A DNA stretch of 64,000 nucleotides, taken from Prevotella sp. tf2-5 (GTDB lineage Bacteria > Bacteroidota > Bacteroidia > Bacteroidales > Bacteroidaceae). The stretch lies in the NCBI RefSeq assembly GCF_900115435.1, contig NZ_FOWK01000007.1:117617-181616 (forward strand), given 5' to 3'. The position numbers and the translations under genes are program-made. Below are positions 1 to 7,979 of the stretch, piece by piece; the first letter of the stretch is position 1; each line of letters starts with the position of its first letter. Under the pieces are notes generated by a model. It saw nothing but the letters and a program-made list of their open reading frames with translations. It was not told the DNA's origin and did no database searches.

Positions 1-423
1 GCAAGCACCAGAACGGCGCCCGGGGTTGACCTTATCCCCCTCACGGGCGGCAGCCACGGCGCCACGTCTGTGGAACAACTGCGGCAGACGGAACTCCGCC
101 TCTGTGGTATAGTCGAGCTCACCCGTCCCTAGCAGTGCACCCGGTTTCGCATACTTGCTGTTCAAGTCGCCGCTCTGCACCATGAAATCCTTGATCACCC
201 GATGGAACAGCAACGAGTCATAGAGTTGCATGCCCACCACCTTCAGGAAATTATCACGATGTAAGGGAGTCTCATTATACAAGGCGATACGGATATTCCC
301 CTCCGTGGTCTCCAACAAGACCTCGGCACGCTCCTGTGCAAAGACAGGAGAAGTCATTAATAACACGAGGGACAGCAGGCATCCCCGGAATGTTGTCATA
401 GCAGTTTTTCTCATCATCTTCAT
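1..423 (-). CDS. secreted cyclophilin-type peptidyl-prolyl isomerase (partial)
   Basis: The minus strand stays open from an ATG at 423 to the left edge, so the C-terminus lies outside the window. I translated 141 residues. They begin with a signal peptide (a basic start, a hydrophobic core near residues 14-25, and cleavage after VFA at about residue 29). The cyclophilin fold follows, with VLLETTEGNIRIALYNETP, HRDNF, FHRVIKDFMVQSGD and a later GAVAAAR stretch. Cyclophilins catalyse cis-trans isomerisation at proline, and this one should fold proteins in the periplasm. FHRVI..FM.Q.GD is the family's active-site segment. Internal ATGs at 414 and 399 are possible starts, because the nearest -7 box lies only 13 bp upstream of 423. 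The gene diverges from rsfS. Confidence 0.9.
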   Translation of the reverse strand, partial: MKMMRKTAMTTFRGCLLSLVLLMTSPVFAQERAEVLLETTEGNIRIALYNETPLHRDNFLKVVGMQLYDSLLFHRVIKDFMVQSGDLNSKYAKPGALLGTGELDYTTEAEFRLPQLFHRRGAVAAAREGDKVNPGRRSGAC

Positions 424-435
424 TGTTTTCGTCTG

Positions 436-443
436 CAAAGATA
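436..443 (-). promoter_or_regulatory. -7 promoter element for the cyclophilin gene
   Basis: On the minus strand this reads TATCTTTG, an exact match to the Bacteroidetes -7 consensus TAnnTTTG. I see no clean TTTG -33 partner. The leader to the ATG at 423 would be very short, which is why the internal starts are considered. Confidence 0.5.
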
Positions 444-462
444 AAGAAAAAATTTGTTTTCC

Positions 463-494
463 TTTGGTTTTTCGTCCGATTTACACTACCTTTG
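463..494 (+). promoter_or_regulatory. Bacteroidetes-type promoter of the rsfS-ftsH operon
   Basis: TTTG at 463-466 and TACCTTTG at 487-494 are separated by 20 bp, which is the consensus arrangement for the primary sigma factor of this phylum. The element lies 29 bp upstream of the rsfS start codon, and no other gene begins between them. Confidence 0.75.
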
Positions 495-522
495 CAACTC
501 AATAACACATTATATATAATTA

Positions 523-882
523 ATGGAAACATCAACACAGCTGGTTGACACCATCATAAAAGGAATACAAGAAAAGAAAGGATCGCAGATTGTCACCGTT
601 GACCTGAAGGGTATCGAGGGGGCTATCTGCCACTATTTTATTATATGTCAGGGGAACTCCCCCTCCCAGGTAGAGGCGATCACAGAGTCGATCGGCGAGT
701 TTGCCCGCAAGGAGCTCCAGGAGAAACCGACGGCAGTTGCCGGACTAGAGAACGCCCAGTGGGTGGCGATGGACTATACCGACGTGATGGTACATATTTT
801 CCTCCCTGACGTACGAGCATACTACGATTTAGAACATTTATGGGAAGACGCGTCACTGACCAATATTCCCGATTTAGATTAA
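523..882 (+). CDS. rsfS: ribosomal silencing factor RsfS (Iojap family)
   Basis: This 119-residue protein has the length and sequence pattern of RsfS: an N-terminal helix, GSQIVTVDLKGIEGAICHYFIICQGNSP, VEAITESI, then GLENAQWVAMDYTDVMVHIFLPDVRAYYDLEHLW. The D-x-HIF and YYxLExLW segments are family hallmarks. RsfS binds ribosomal protein L14 on the 50S subunit and blocks subunit joining in starvation or stationary phase. It is the first gene after a clear promoter and is followed 17 bp later by ftsH, which suggests co-transcription. The start at 523 fits the leader predicted from the promoter. Nothing is unusual in length or sequence. Confidence 0.95.
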   Translation: METSTQLVDTIIKGIQEKKGSQIVTVDLKGIEGAICHYFIICQGNSPSQVEAITESIGEFARKELQEKPTAVAGLENAQWVAMDYTDVMVHIFLPDVRAYYDLEHLWEDASLTNIPDLD

Positions 883-899
883 AGAAAAATAGAGATTGA

Positions 900-2936
900 A
901 TGGATAAGCAGTCGAATAACGAGCCTAAGATGAATATGCCCAAGTTCAATATGAACTGGATATACATGGTGGCTATCATTGCCATCGTCGTACTTTATTT
1001 CACCAATGGCAACGAGAACTCAAGTGTGCAGACCACCACATCGTATAGTAACTTCAAGACATGGGTCATGAAAGGCTATGCCTCGAAGATTGTGGTCAAC
1101 AAGAACACGAATACCCTGCAGATGTATGTCAAGCCAGAGCATATCCGTGATGTGTTCCACCAAGGAGTGAAGGCGACAGGCAAAGAACCTACGGTATCTG
1201 TGGAGTTTGGCTCCGTAGACCAGGTGGAGCAGTTTGTCAACCAGGCACGCGACCTGAAGAAATTCAGTGGCGAGCTGTCGTTTGACAACCAACGGGAGAG
1301 TGAGTTCTTCAACTCCATCGTCATGAACGTGCTGTTCTTCGCAGGTATCATCTTTGTCTGGATGTTCATCATGCGCCGTATGGGAGGCGGAGGCATTGGA
1401 GGTCGCGGAGGTATCTTCAGCGTCGGCAAGTCAAAGGCACAGATGTATGAGAAAGGCGGTTCCTTGGGAATCACCTTCAAGGACGTAGCCGGTCAGGCTG
1501 GTGCCAAGCAGGAGATGCAGGAAATCGTGGACTTCCTGAAGAACCCCCAGAAATACACCGAACTAGGAGGTAAGATTCCCAAGGGAGCCTTGCTGGTCGG
1601 TCCTCCGGGAACAGGTAAGACCCTTCTTGCCAAGGCTGTTGCCGGTGAGGCTGGTGTTCCCTTCTTCTCGATGAGTGGTTCCGACTTCGTGGAGATGTTC
1701 GTGGGTGTGGGAGCCAGTCGTGTCCGCGACCTGTTCCAGCAGGCGAAGTCGAAAGCCCCCTGCATCATCTTCATCGATGAGATTGACGCAGTAGGACGTG
1801 CCCGTTCGAAGAATCCCGCCATGGGAGGTAATGACGAGCGTGAGAACACCCTGAACGCCCTATTGACGGAGATGGACGGTTTTGGTACGAACAGTGGTAT
1901 CATCACCCTTGCCGCCACCAACCGTGCCGACATGCTGGACTCCGCCCTGATGCGTGCTGGTCGTTTCGACCGCCAGATACATGTTGACATGCCCGATCTC
2001 AACGAGCGTAAGGAGATTTTCCAAGTACACCTGAAGCCCCTGAAACTCGATGAGAATCTGGATATTGACTTCCTGGCTCGTCAGACCCCTGGTTTCTCTG
2101 GTGCGGATATCGCTAACGTATGTAATGAGGCAGCACTGATTGCGGCTCGCCATAACCGTCCCAAAGTAGGTAAGCAAGACTTCCTTGATGCTGTAGACCG
2201 TATCATTGGAGGTCTGGAGAAGAAGACGAAGGTGATGACGGAGGCTGAGAAACGCTCGATAGCGATCCATGAGGCCGGTCATGCCACCATCTCGTGGTTT
2301 ACGGAGTTTGCCAACCCCCTCGTGAAAGTCAGCATCGTACCTCGCGGACAGGCACTAGGTGCCGCCTGGTATCTGCCAGAGGAGCGTGTACTGCAGACAA
2401 AAGAGGCCATGCTCGACGAGATGTGTTCTCTCTTAGGTGGTCGTGCCGCTGAGGAGCTGTTTGTGGGACAGATCTCCACTGGTGCCATGAACGACTTAGA
2501 GCGTACCACCAAACAGGCATACGGTATGATCGCTTATGCTGGTATGAGTGACAAGTTACCTAATATCTGCTATTACAATAATAGCGAGTACTCATTCCAG
2601 AAGCCCTATTCTGAGACGACGGCGAAGGTGATGGACGACGAAGTGCTGAAGATGATCAACGAACAATATGAGCGTGCCAAGAAGATCCTGACAGAGCACA
2701 AAGAGGGGCATGCCCGTCTTGCCCAATTGTTGATTGATCGTGAGGTTATCTTCGCCGATGATGTCGAGGAAATCTTCGGCAAGCGTCCCTGGACCAGTCG
2801 TGCCGAGGAACTGTTAGAGGCTCAGCAGCGTGCTGAGGCAGAGCGTATGGCTGAGGAAAGAGCCAAGGAACTAGGATTAATCTCGGAGAACTCAGAGAAC
2901 TCAGAGAACTCGGAGAACTCGGAAAATCAAAAATAA
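900..2936 (+). CDS. ftsH: ATP-dependent zinc metalloprotease FtsH
   Basis: FtsH is a hexameric, membrane-anchored AAA+ protease that extracts and degrades membrane and regulatory proteins. The sequence shows two transmembrane segments (about residues 20-36 and 134-155) flanking a periplasmic domain. The Walker A motif GPPGTGKT is at 234-241, Walker B is IIFIDEID, and the second region of homology contains ATNRADMLDSALMRAGRFDRQ. The zinc site HEAGH is at 457-461, with a downstream MNDLERTT segment that should supply the third ligand. All catalytic elements are intact and the length (678 aa) is normal. The C-terminal tail is odd: it ends in five Ser-Glu-Asn-type repeats encoded by a 9-bp tandem repeat. 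rsfS lies upstream and cdsA starts 4 bp downstream. Confidence 0.98.
   Translation: MDKQSNNEPKMNMPKFNMNWIYMVAIIAIVVLYFTNGNENSSVQTTTSYSNFKTWVMKGYASKIVVNKNTNTLQMYVKPEHIRDVFHQGVKATGKEPTVSVEFGSVDQVEQFVNQARDLKKFSGELSFDNQRESEFFNSIVMNVLFFAGIIFVWMFIMRRMGGGGIGGRGGIFSVGKSKAQMYEKGGSLGITFKDVAGQAGAKQEMQEIVDFLKNPQKYTELGGKIPKGALLVGPPGTGKTLLAKAVAGEAGVPFFSMSGSDFVEMFVGVGASRVRDLFQQAKSKAPCIIFIDEIDAVGRARSKNPAMGGNDERENTLNALLTEMDGFGTNSGIITLAATNRADMLDSALMRAGRFDRQIHVDMPDLNERKEIFQVHLKPLKLDENLDIDFLARQTPGFSGADIANVCNEAALIAARHNRPKVGKQDFLDAVDRIIGGLEKKTKVMTEAEKRSIAIHEAGHATISWFTEFANPLVKVSIVPRGQALGAAWYLPEERVLQTKEAMLDEMCSLLGGRAAEELFVGQISTGAMNDLERTTKQAYGMIAYAGMSDKLPNICYYNNSEYSFQKPYSETTAKVMDDEVLKMINEQYERAKKILTEHKEGHARLAQLLIDREVIFADDVEEIFGKRPWTSRAEELLEAQQRAEAERMAEERAKELGLISENSENSENSENSENQK
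2883..2927 (+). repeat. 9-bp tandem repeat encoding the FtsH C-terminal tail
   Basis: There are five consecutive 9-bp units: TCGGAGAAC, TCAGAGAAC twice, TCGGAGAAC and TCGGAAAAT. They encode Ser-Glu-Asn repeats just before the ftsH stop codon. The unit is a multiple of three, so copy-number changes would keep the reading frame. Confidence 0.9.
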
Positions 2937-2940
2937 GCTT

Positions 2941-3828
2941 ATGAATAACTTCATCGTCAGAACTATTACTGGCATCATCTTCGTGGCAGCCATCGTAGCA
3001 AGCTTCCTTCGACCAGAGGCGATGGTACTGTTGTTTGCCATTGTCACAGGACTTACTGTCTGGGAATTTACCGGACTCGTCAACGAGCGTCCTGGAGTGA
3101 CTGTCAACCGTTTCATCTGCACAGTGGCAGGTGTCTATTTCTTCTTCGCCATGACTTACTATTGTAGTGACATCTATGGCGGGGCTGCGAAATCAGTGGT
3201 GTTTATCCCCTATCTCGTGACGGTGATCTATCTGCTGGTAGCAGAGCTGTATATGAAACAGGAGGACCCTATCAACGACTGGGCTTACACCATGCTCTCA
3301 CAGATGTATATCGCCCTCCCCTTCTCGTTACTGAACGTGCTGGCGTTTACGGCATCACCAGAGGGACTGGTCTTATTCAACCCCATCCTGCCCCTGTCGG
3401 TATTCATCTTCCTATGGATGAACGACACAGGAGCCTACTGCATTGGCTCTCTGCTGGGCAGACATAAGCTCTTCCCCCGTATCTCCCCAGGGAAATCATG
3501 GGAAGGCAGTATCGGCGGGGCTGTCGTAGTCCTCGCTGTCGCCTACCTCCTGTATGTCTTCGACAGCGGACAGCTCTCTTACCTCGCTGACGCAGGATTC
3601 AGGAGTAGTGGCATGCTCACCCTAGAGCAATGGCTAGGACTGGGCTTGGTCGTTGTTGTCTTCGGCACATGGGGCGACTTGGTGGAGAGTATCTTCAAGC
3701 GCACCCTCGGCATCAAGGACTCTGGCAGTATCCTGCCAGGTCATGGGGGTATGCTCGACCGTTTTGACTCTTCCCTGCTTGCCATCCCTGCCGCCGTCAT
3801 ATACTTATACACGATATCCTTATTTTAA
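2941..3828 (+). CDS. cdsA: phosphatidate cytidylyltransferase CdsA
   Basis: CdsA makes CDP-diacylglycerol from CTP and phosphatidic acid, the branch point for phosphatidylethanolamine and acidic phospholipids. The 295-residue protein is strongly hydrophobic, with about eight membrane segments. It ends with the family signature: KRTLGIKDSGS followed by LPGHGGMLDRFDS. The Ser-x-x-Lys-Arg, Lys-Asp and His-Gly-Gly-x-x-Asp-Arg elements are all present. The gene starts 4 bp after ftsH and ends 5 bp before a GH5 gene, so it sits inside the same transcription unit. Confidence 0.96.
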   Translation: MNNFIVRTITGIIFVAAIVASFLRPEAMVLLFAIVTGLTVWEFTGLVNERPGVTVNRFICTVAGVYFFFAMTYYCSDIYGGAAKSVVFIPYLVTVIYLLVAELYMKQEDPINDWAYTMLSQMYIALPFSLLNVLAFTASPEGLVLFNPILPLSVFIFLWMNDTGAYCIGSLLGRHKLFPRISPGKSWEGSIGGAVVVLAVAYLLYVFDSGQLSYLADAGFRSSGMLTLEQWLGLGLVVVVFGTWGDLVESIFKRTLGIKDSGSILPGHGGMLDRFDSSLLAIPAAVIYLYTISLF

Positions 3829-3833
3829 CTGAT

Positions 3834-4784
3834 ATGAAGAAGCTATTAACTATTATCCTGATGCTATGTGCCATCAGCGCACATGCCCAAGACCCTGTCA
3901 AGAAATGGGGACAGTTACAAGTAAAGGGTTCACAACTGTGTGACCAGAATGGGAGACCCGTTATCCTCCGTGGTGTCAGTTTCGGATGGCATAACATCTG
4001 GCCTCGTTTCTATAACAAAAAGGCTGTCAAAACGCTGAAAGAAGACTGGAACGCCAGTGTTGTCCGTGCGGCAATGGGTATTATGATTGAGGACAACTAC
4101 TTGGAGAATCCCACCTTTGCCAAGCAATGTATGACCAATGTCATCGAGGCCGCCATCAAGAATAACGTGTATGTCATCATCGACTGGCATAGCCACCACA
4201 TGCAGACCGCTGAGGCGAAGAAGTTCTTTGGCGAGATGGCACAGAAATACGGCAAGTATCCCCATATCATCTATGAGATATACAACGAGCCTGTGGAGGA
4301 CACCTGGGCTGACCTGAAGAAATACGCTGCAGAGGTGATTGGCGAGATCCGCAAGTACGACCCGGACAATATCGTACTGGTAGGCTGTCCCCACTGGGAT
4401 CAGGATATCCACCTCGTGGCAGAGAGTCCATTGACTGGTTTTAAGAATATCATGTACACCGTTCATTTCTATGCTGCCACCCATGGTGACTATCTGCGTG
4501 ACCGCATGGAGGACGCTGTCAAGAAGGGCATCCCCGTATTCATTTCCGAGAGTGGTGCCACAGAAGCGTCTGGCGACGGTAAGATCGACCCTGAGAGTGA
4601 AGAAAAATGGATACAACTGTGTGAGCGCTTAGGAGTAAGCTGGATCTGCTGGTCTATCAGCGACAAGAACGAGAGTTGCTCGATGCTCCTGCCCCGTGCC
4701 ACTGCCACAGGTCCCTGGCCTGACGATGTCATCAAGGTGTACGGCAAACTCGTCAAGAATTTACTGAGGAAATACAATAAGTAA
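3834..4784 (+). CDS. secreted GH5 endoglucanase (cellulase)
   Basis: A signal peptide (residues 1-19, ending SAHAQ) precedes a glycoside hydrolase family 5 barrel with no added modules (316 aa). The family-5 acid/base lies in IYEIYNEPVED (Glu152) and the nucleophile in VFISESGA (Glu239). VVRAAMGI, VIIDWHSHH and VHFYAATHGD match other conserved strands. GVSFGWHNIWPRFYN near the start is typical of subfamily GH5_2 endoglucanases. The expected activity is internal cleavage of beta-1,4-glucan outside the cytoplasm. It is unexpected directly behind ftsH-cdsA with a 5-bp spacer and no visible promoter of its own. There are no SusC/D genes nearby. The fold and catalysis are secure; substrate choice is inferred. 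Confidence 0.92.
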   Translation: MKKLLTIILMLCAISAHAQDPVKKWGQLQVKGSQLCDQNGRPVILRGVSFGWHNIWPRFYNKKAVKTLKEDWNASVVRAAMGIMIEDNYLENPTFAKQCMTNVIEAAIKNNVYVIIDWHSHHMQTAEAKKFFGEMAQKYGKYPHIIYEIYNEPVEDTWADLKKYAAEVIGEIRKYDPDNIVLVGCPHWDQDIHLVAESPLTGFKNIMYTVHFYAATHGDYLRDRMEDAVKKGIPVFISESGATEASGDGKIDPESEEKWIQLCERLGVSWICWSISDKNESCSMLLPRATATGPWPDDVIKVYGKLVKNLLRKYNK

Positions 4785-4788
4785 AAAG

Positions 4789-5352
4789 ATGAAGAAGTTT
4801 CTGATAATTGTCATCGTCATCGTTGCCGTGGTAGCGATGGCAAAAACCGTCCCGGACAAGAAAGCGCATAAGAAGGCGATGATGGAGGCTGTGAAGGAGT
4901 ATGTCGATGAGGAAGCTACTAACCGGATGGGTGACAATGTACTGACAGACTTGGGAAAAGGTATTGTCAACAAAACCGTTGAGGTGGCCCTGAACTCGAA
5001 ACTGGAGGTGGACAACTACCTCATCTGCAACACCACACATGTGAAAATGGGTGATGAGACAAAGGTCCTGTCTTTTGGAATCCTCGGTCATGTCTTTACC
5101 TTTGACAAACAGATGCTGCGAGAAGCCTTAGAAGCCTCCACCAAGGAAAAGGCTGAGAAAAAGAGTGAGCGCAAAGCCGCCAAAGAAGCTGCAAAAGAAG
5201 CTCGAAAGATGGAGAAGCAGTTAAAGAAGGAAGAGCGCAAACGTGAGAAAGAGGCTCGCAAGGAAGAGAAGCGGAAAAAGAAAGAAGCCCGTAAGAAACA
5301 GAAAGCTATCAACAAGAGTATTAAGAAACTCAAGAAGAAACTCACCAACTAG
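4789..5352 (+). CDS. DUF4359-like protein with a lysine-rich tail
   Basis: This protein has 187 residues. An N-terminal hydrophobic helix (residues 3-17) acts as a signal anchor or signal peptide. A compact domain (about 25-110) contains VDNYLICNTTHVKMGDETKVLSFGILGHVFTF in three adjoining stretches, which resembles DUF4359 proteins of the Bacteroidetes. The last 70 residues are almost only Lys, Glu, Arg and Ala in KEARK/KEERK-type repeats, so a long charged helix or coiled coil is likely. The function is unknown. The gene follows the GH5 cellulase by 4 bp and ends the operon at a strong terminator. The family assignment is from memory of the motif and is tentative. Confidence 0.6.
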   Translation: MKKFLIIVIVIVAVVAMAKTVPDKKAHKKAMMEAVKEYVDEEATNRMGDNVLTDLGKGIVNKTVEVALNSKLEVDNYLICNTTHVKMGDETKVLSFGILGHVFTFDKQMLREALEASTKEKAEKKSERKAAKEAAKEARKMEKQLKKEERKREKEARKEEKRKKKEARKKQKAINKSIKKLKKKLTN

Positions 5353-5360
5353 AAAAACAA

Positions 5361-5382
5361 AGAGGAAGCTCATGCTTCCTCT
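5361..5382. terminator. bidirectional terminator between convergent genes
   Basis: AGAGGAAGC and GCTTCCTCT form a perfect 9-bp stem with a TCAT loop. T-rich sequence follows on the plus strand (TTCATTTTT), and A-rich sequence flanks the other side. It closes the ftsH-cdsA operon and probably also the minus-strand surE operon. Confidence 0.85.
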
Positions 5383-5395
5383 TCATTTTTCCCTT

Positions 5396-5890
5396 TCACT
5401 CTTTCACATCCACCTGTTCCCGCCATGGAGCGAAGAACCGTTCGATGGCAGCATAGGCAGCCTCAGCCTCTGGTTTGATCTCATGTCCAGACCAGACAGC
5501 ATTGATATGTGTACCAGAGGCATATTCCATATAGATGCGATAGGCGGCTCCACCTTCCAACTGCTCATCATGCTGATACCCATCAAGCTGATAGACTTTC
5601 AGGTCGGCAAGCAGTTGCTGCATACGCTCAACATCCTGTTCTTTGACATCGAATGTCTTATTGACAGCATCCCTATAGTGGCATTTGTTATACAGACTGA
5701 CCACCACCTGAGGACGTTTACCTATATCTGCTATCAACTCACAATAGCTCTTACCCAGACCAGCATGACGGTCACAGGCGTAACTGCAATAGATTAACTT
5801 TCCCTTGGGAGCCTCATTGTCTTGTGCAAGACTACTCATACAATTCATCAACAAAGCACCAACGATGAAAATTATTATGCGGATATTCAT
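5396..5890 (-). CDS. small secreted protein of unknown function
   Basis: The gene encodes 164 residues with a signal peptide (about 1-22, ending SSLAQ). I do not recognise the mature part. It holds three cysteines (YCSYACDRH and SYCELI) and NKCHYRD, so disulfides are possible. It continues with alternating strands and helices, for example KPEAEAAYAAIERFF near the C-terminus. It is the last gene of the minus-strand surE-lpxB-permease-channel run, 25 bp after the DUF5020 gene, and ends at the bidirectional terminator. A role linked to purine or nucleoside uptake is possible only by position. Confidence 0.65.
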   Translation of the reverse strand: MNIRIIIFIVGALLMNCMSSLAQDNEAPKGKLIYCSYACDRHAGLGKSYCELIADIGKRPQVVVSLYNKCHYRDAVNKTFDVKEQDVERMQQLLADLKVYQLDGYQHDEQLEGGAAYRIYMEYASGTHINAVWSGHEIKPEAEAAYAAIERFFAPWREQVDVKE

Positions 5891-5915
5891 TCTGGGAATA
5901 TTTGTAAATCCATAT

Positions 5916-6626
5916 TTAGAAATTCCACTTCACAGCAAGTGTCGGATTCCAGAAGAACGTCTTGGTGCTCTCCGGGTCACTGTTATACACGAAATTATTA
6001 GAGAACTCCCATTCAGTACCTACGCTGAAATGCTCTGTGAAGTTATACCACAGCTGTGGCTCGGAAAGGATGACCAGACAACCATGATTATTTGCCTTCT
6101 CACCACGCCAGAAGTCAATGAAACCGGCAAAACGCAGTTTGTTATTGCAGAAATTCAAGCCCCACACACCCGTCAACTGAGCACTGGCATATGAGCGGGT
6201 GTTATCATAACTCTTGAAATACTGCTTATACATCAACTGAACAGACCAAGTCTTCGAGAAATCAGCTGTATGACCGTTATAGGCAGCACCCACCAAAGCT
6301 GCCTGCTGGAAACTGCCATTACGACTCAGTCCTCCATTGTACTCAACATGTGCTGCGAAAGGTGACTGCTTGCCCAAGTTGAACTCACGGGCAATCTCCG
6401 TATAGGCACTCTCAGTGAAGTGACGACCCAGGTCGACATCCACGAAATAGAACCAAGAGCCCCACTTATCTGCCTTGAACTGCTCAAGGGTAATAGTCAC
6501 TTTCTGACGACCTGACTCTTCACCAGTGTAGATGTTACGTCCAAAATCATAATGAAGCTGGATGTTCTGTGCTCCTACCGTCATACATAATGCGAGAAGC
6601 GATAACGTAAATAACTGTTTTTTCAT
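5916..6626 (-). CDS. DUF5020 family Tsx-like outer-membrane protein
   Basis: The 236-residue protein has a clear signal peptide (to VGAQ). The rest is rich in alternating aromatic beta-strands, such as LHYDFGR, SWFYFVDVDLG and HVEYNGGL, and ends in a terminal Phe (AVKWNF), a common signal for outer-membrane beta-barrels. The sequence matches my memory of DUF5020, a family related to nucleoside-specific Tsx channels. It lies 31 bp downstream of a purine permease gene, so this channel may feed nucleosides or bases across the outer membrane to that permease. The barrel nature is well supported; the substrate is inferred from the neighbour. Confidence 0.8.
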   Translation of the reverse strand: MKKQLFTLSLLALCMTVGAQNIQLHYDFGRNIYTGEESGRQKVTITLEQFKADKWGSWFYFVDVDLGRHFTESAYTEIAREFNLGKQSPFAAHVEYNGGLSRNGSFQQAALVGAAYNGHTADFSKTWSVQLMYKQYFKSYDNTRSYASAQLTGVWGLNFCNNKLRFAGFIDFWRGEKANNHGCLVILSEPQLWYNFTEHFSVGTEWEFSNNFVYNSDPESTKTFFWNPTLAVKWNF

Positions 6627-6657
6627 AATTCTTATATTTTAATTGTCAATAATTAAT

Positions 6658-7974
6658 TTAAAACAATGGTGCTATATATTTCAAGATAAAGAAAGTTGCA
6701 AGGATATACATCATCGCTGTCAATTCACGATGACGACCCGTGCACATCTTCACGATGACATACGAGAGCATACCTAGGATAATACCCTCTGAGATACTTG
6801 CTGTAAAAGGTATCATCAGTATGGTAGCAAAACAGGGCATCGATTCCGAGAAATCGATAAAATCGATATATATGATCTGGCGGAGCATCATCACACCTAC
6901 CAGGAACAATGCACTAGTAGTAGCTGCTGAGGGAATCATCAGGAAAATGGGAGAGAAGAACAATGACAGGAAGAACAATACTGCCACAGTGAATGCTGTC
7001 AGTCCCGTACGTCCACCTGCAGCAATTCCTGTCGTGCTCTCCAAATATGTCGTTACGATAGAAGTACCACAAATGGCACCTACAGTAGTACCCACGGCGT
7101 CAGCCATTAATGACTTACTCAGATTCTGTACCTTTCCCGTCTTCTTGTCTACCATACCAGCAGCCGTGGAGGTACCTATCAGGGTACCAATAGTGTCAAA
7201 CAAATCCATAAACAACAGGGTTACTATTACAATATAATAGTCTATATCCAACGAGAGGAAACGAGAGAAATCCATCTTAAAGGCAACAGGACCCAAAGAG
7301 GCAGGAAGGCTCAATATCGAAAAATTCTCAGGAATCTTTGTAATGCCGAACGGAATACCGATGACTGTCATGATAAGAATGGTATAGAACAAAGCTCCAC
7401 GAACCTTCATCACCAACAAGATTGCACCTAGCAAAATACCACAGGCAGCAAGTATGGAATTCGTTGTCCAAGGTCCCAAACCTGTTGCAGTTGACTCATT
7501 CACAACAATAATACCACCATTCTTCAGTCCGATAAAAGCAATAAACAAACCGATGCCCACAGAGATAGAATAACGGAGATTCATAGGAATCGAGGAAACG
7601 ATAGCCTCGCGAACTTTAAATATAGTGAGAAGAATGAAGAAAATACCCTCTATAAATACGGCAGCCAAAGCCTCTTGCCATGAAAACCCCATCACCAGGA
7701 CCAGTGTATAGGCAAAGAAAGCATTCAGTCCCATACCTGAGGCAAGCGCGAAAGGCATCTTGGCATAGAAAGCCATTACGAGTGTTGCCACCATGGCAGC
7801 AATCACTGTTGCTGAGAACACCGCACCCTTATCCATGCCCGTTTCACTGAGAATAATCGGGTTGACGGCAAGGATGTACGACATGGTAAGGAAGGTTGTT
7901 AATCCCGCCATCATTTCAACTTTGACGGAATGTTTCTGAGCATCAAAACCCAGCCAAGATAAAAATGTGTTCAT
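6658..7974 (-). CDS. NCS2-family purine permease (AzgA/PbuG type)
   Basis: This is a 438-residue integral membrane protein with about 12-14 helices. The start FLSWLGFDAQKHSVKVEMMAG and then GLTTFLTMSYILAVNP are the hallmark of the AzgA/PbuG branch (guanine, hypoxanthine, adenine:proton symport). FALASGMGLNAFFAYTLV, FVEGIF-like FIEGIFFILLT and FMDLFDTIGTLIG follow in the expected order. The start is 5 bp from the lpxB stop. I find no purine riboswitch, because there is no room for one. The downstream gene is a Tsx-like channel and the operon opens with the nucleotidase gene surE, so a nucleotide/purine salvage theme is plausible. Confidence 0.93.
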   Translation of the reverse strand: MNTFLSWLGFDAQKHSVKVEMMAGLTTFLTMSYILAVNPIILSETGMDKGAVFSATVIAAMVATLVMAFYAKMPFALASGMGLNAFFAYTLVLVMGFSWQEALAAVFIEGIFFILLTIFKVREAIVSSIPMNLRYSISVGIGLFIAFIGLKNGGIIVVNESTATGLGPWTTNSILAACGILLGAILLVMKVRGALFYTILIMTVIGIPFGITKIPENFSILSLPASLGPVAFKMDFSRFLSLDIDYYIVIVTLLFMDLFDTIGTLIGTSTAAGMVDKKTGKVQNLSKSLMADAVGTTVGAICGTSIVTTYLESTTGIAAGGRTGLTAFTVAVLFFLSLFFSPIFLMIPSAATTSALFLVGVMMLRQIIYIDFIDFSESMPCFATILMIPFTASISEGIILGMLSYVIVKMCTGRHRELTAMMYILATFFILKYIAPLF

Positions 7975-7979
7975 ATGTA

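Noticed and set aside
4490..4777. Minus-strand frame opposite the GH5 gene
   Set aside because: A shadow of the cellulase codons, without any protein-family features.
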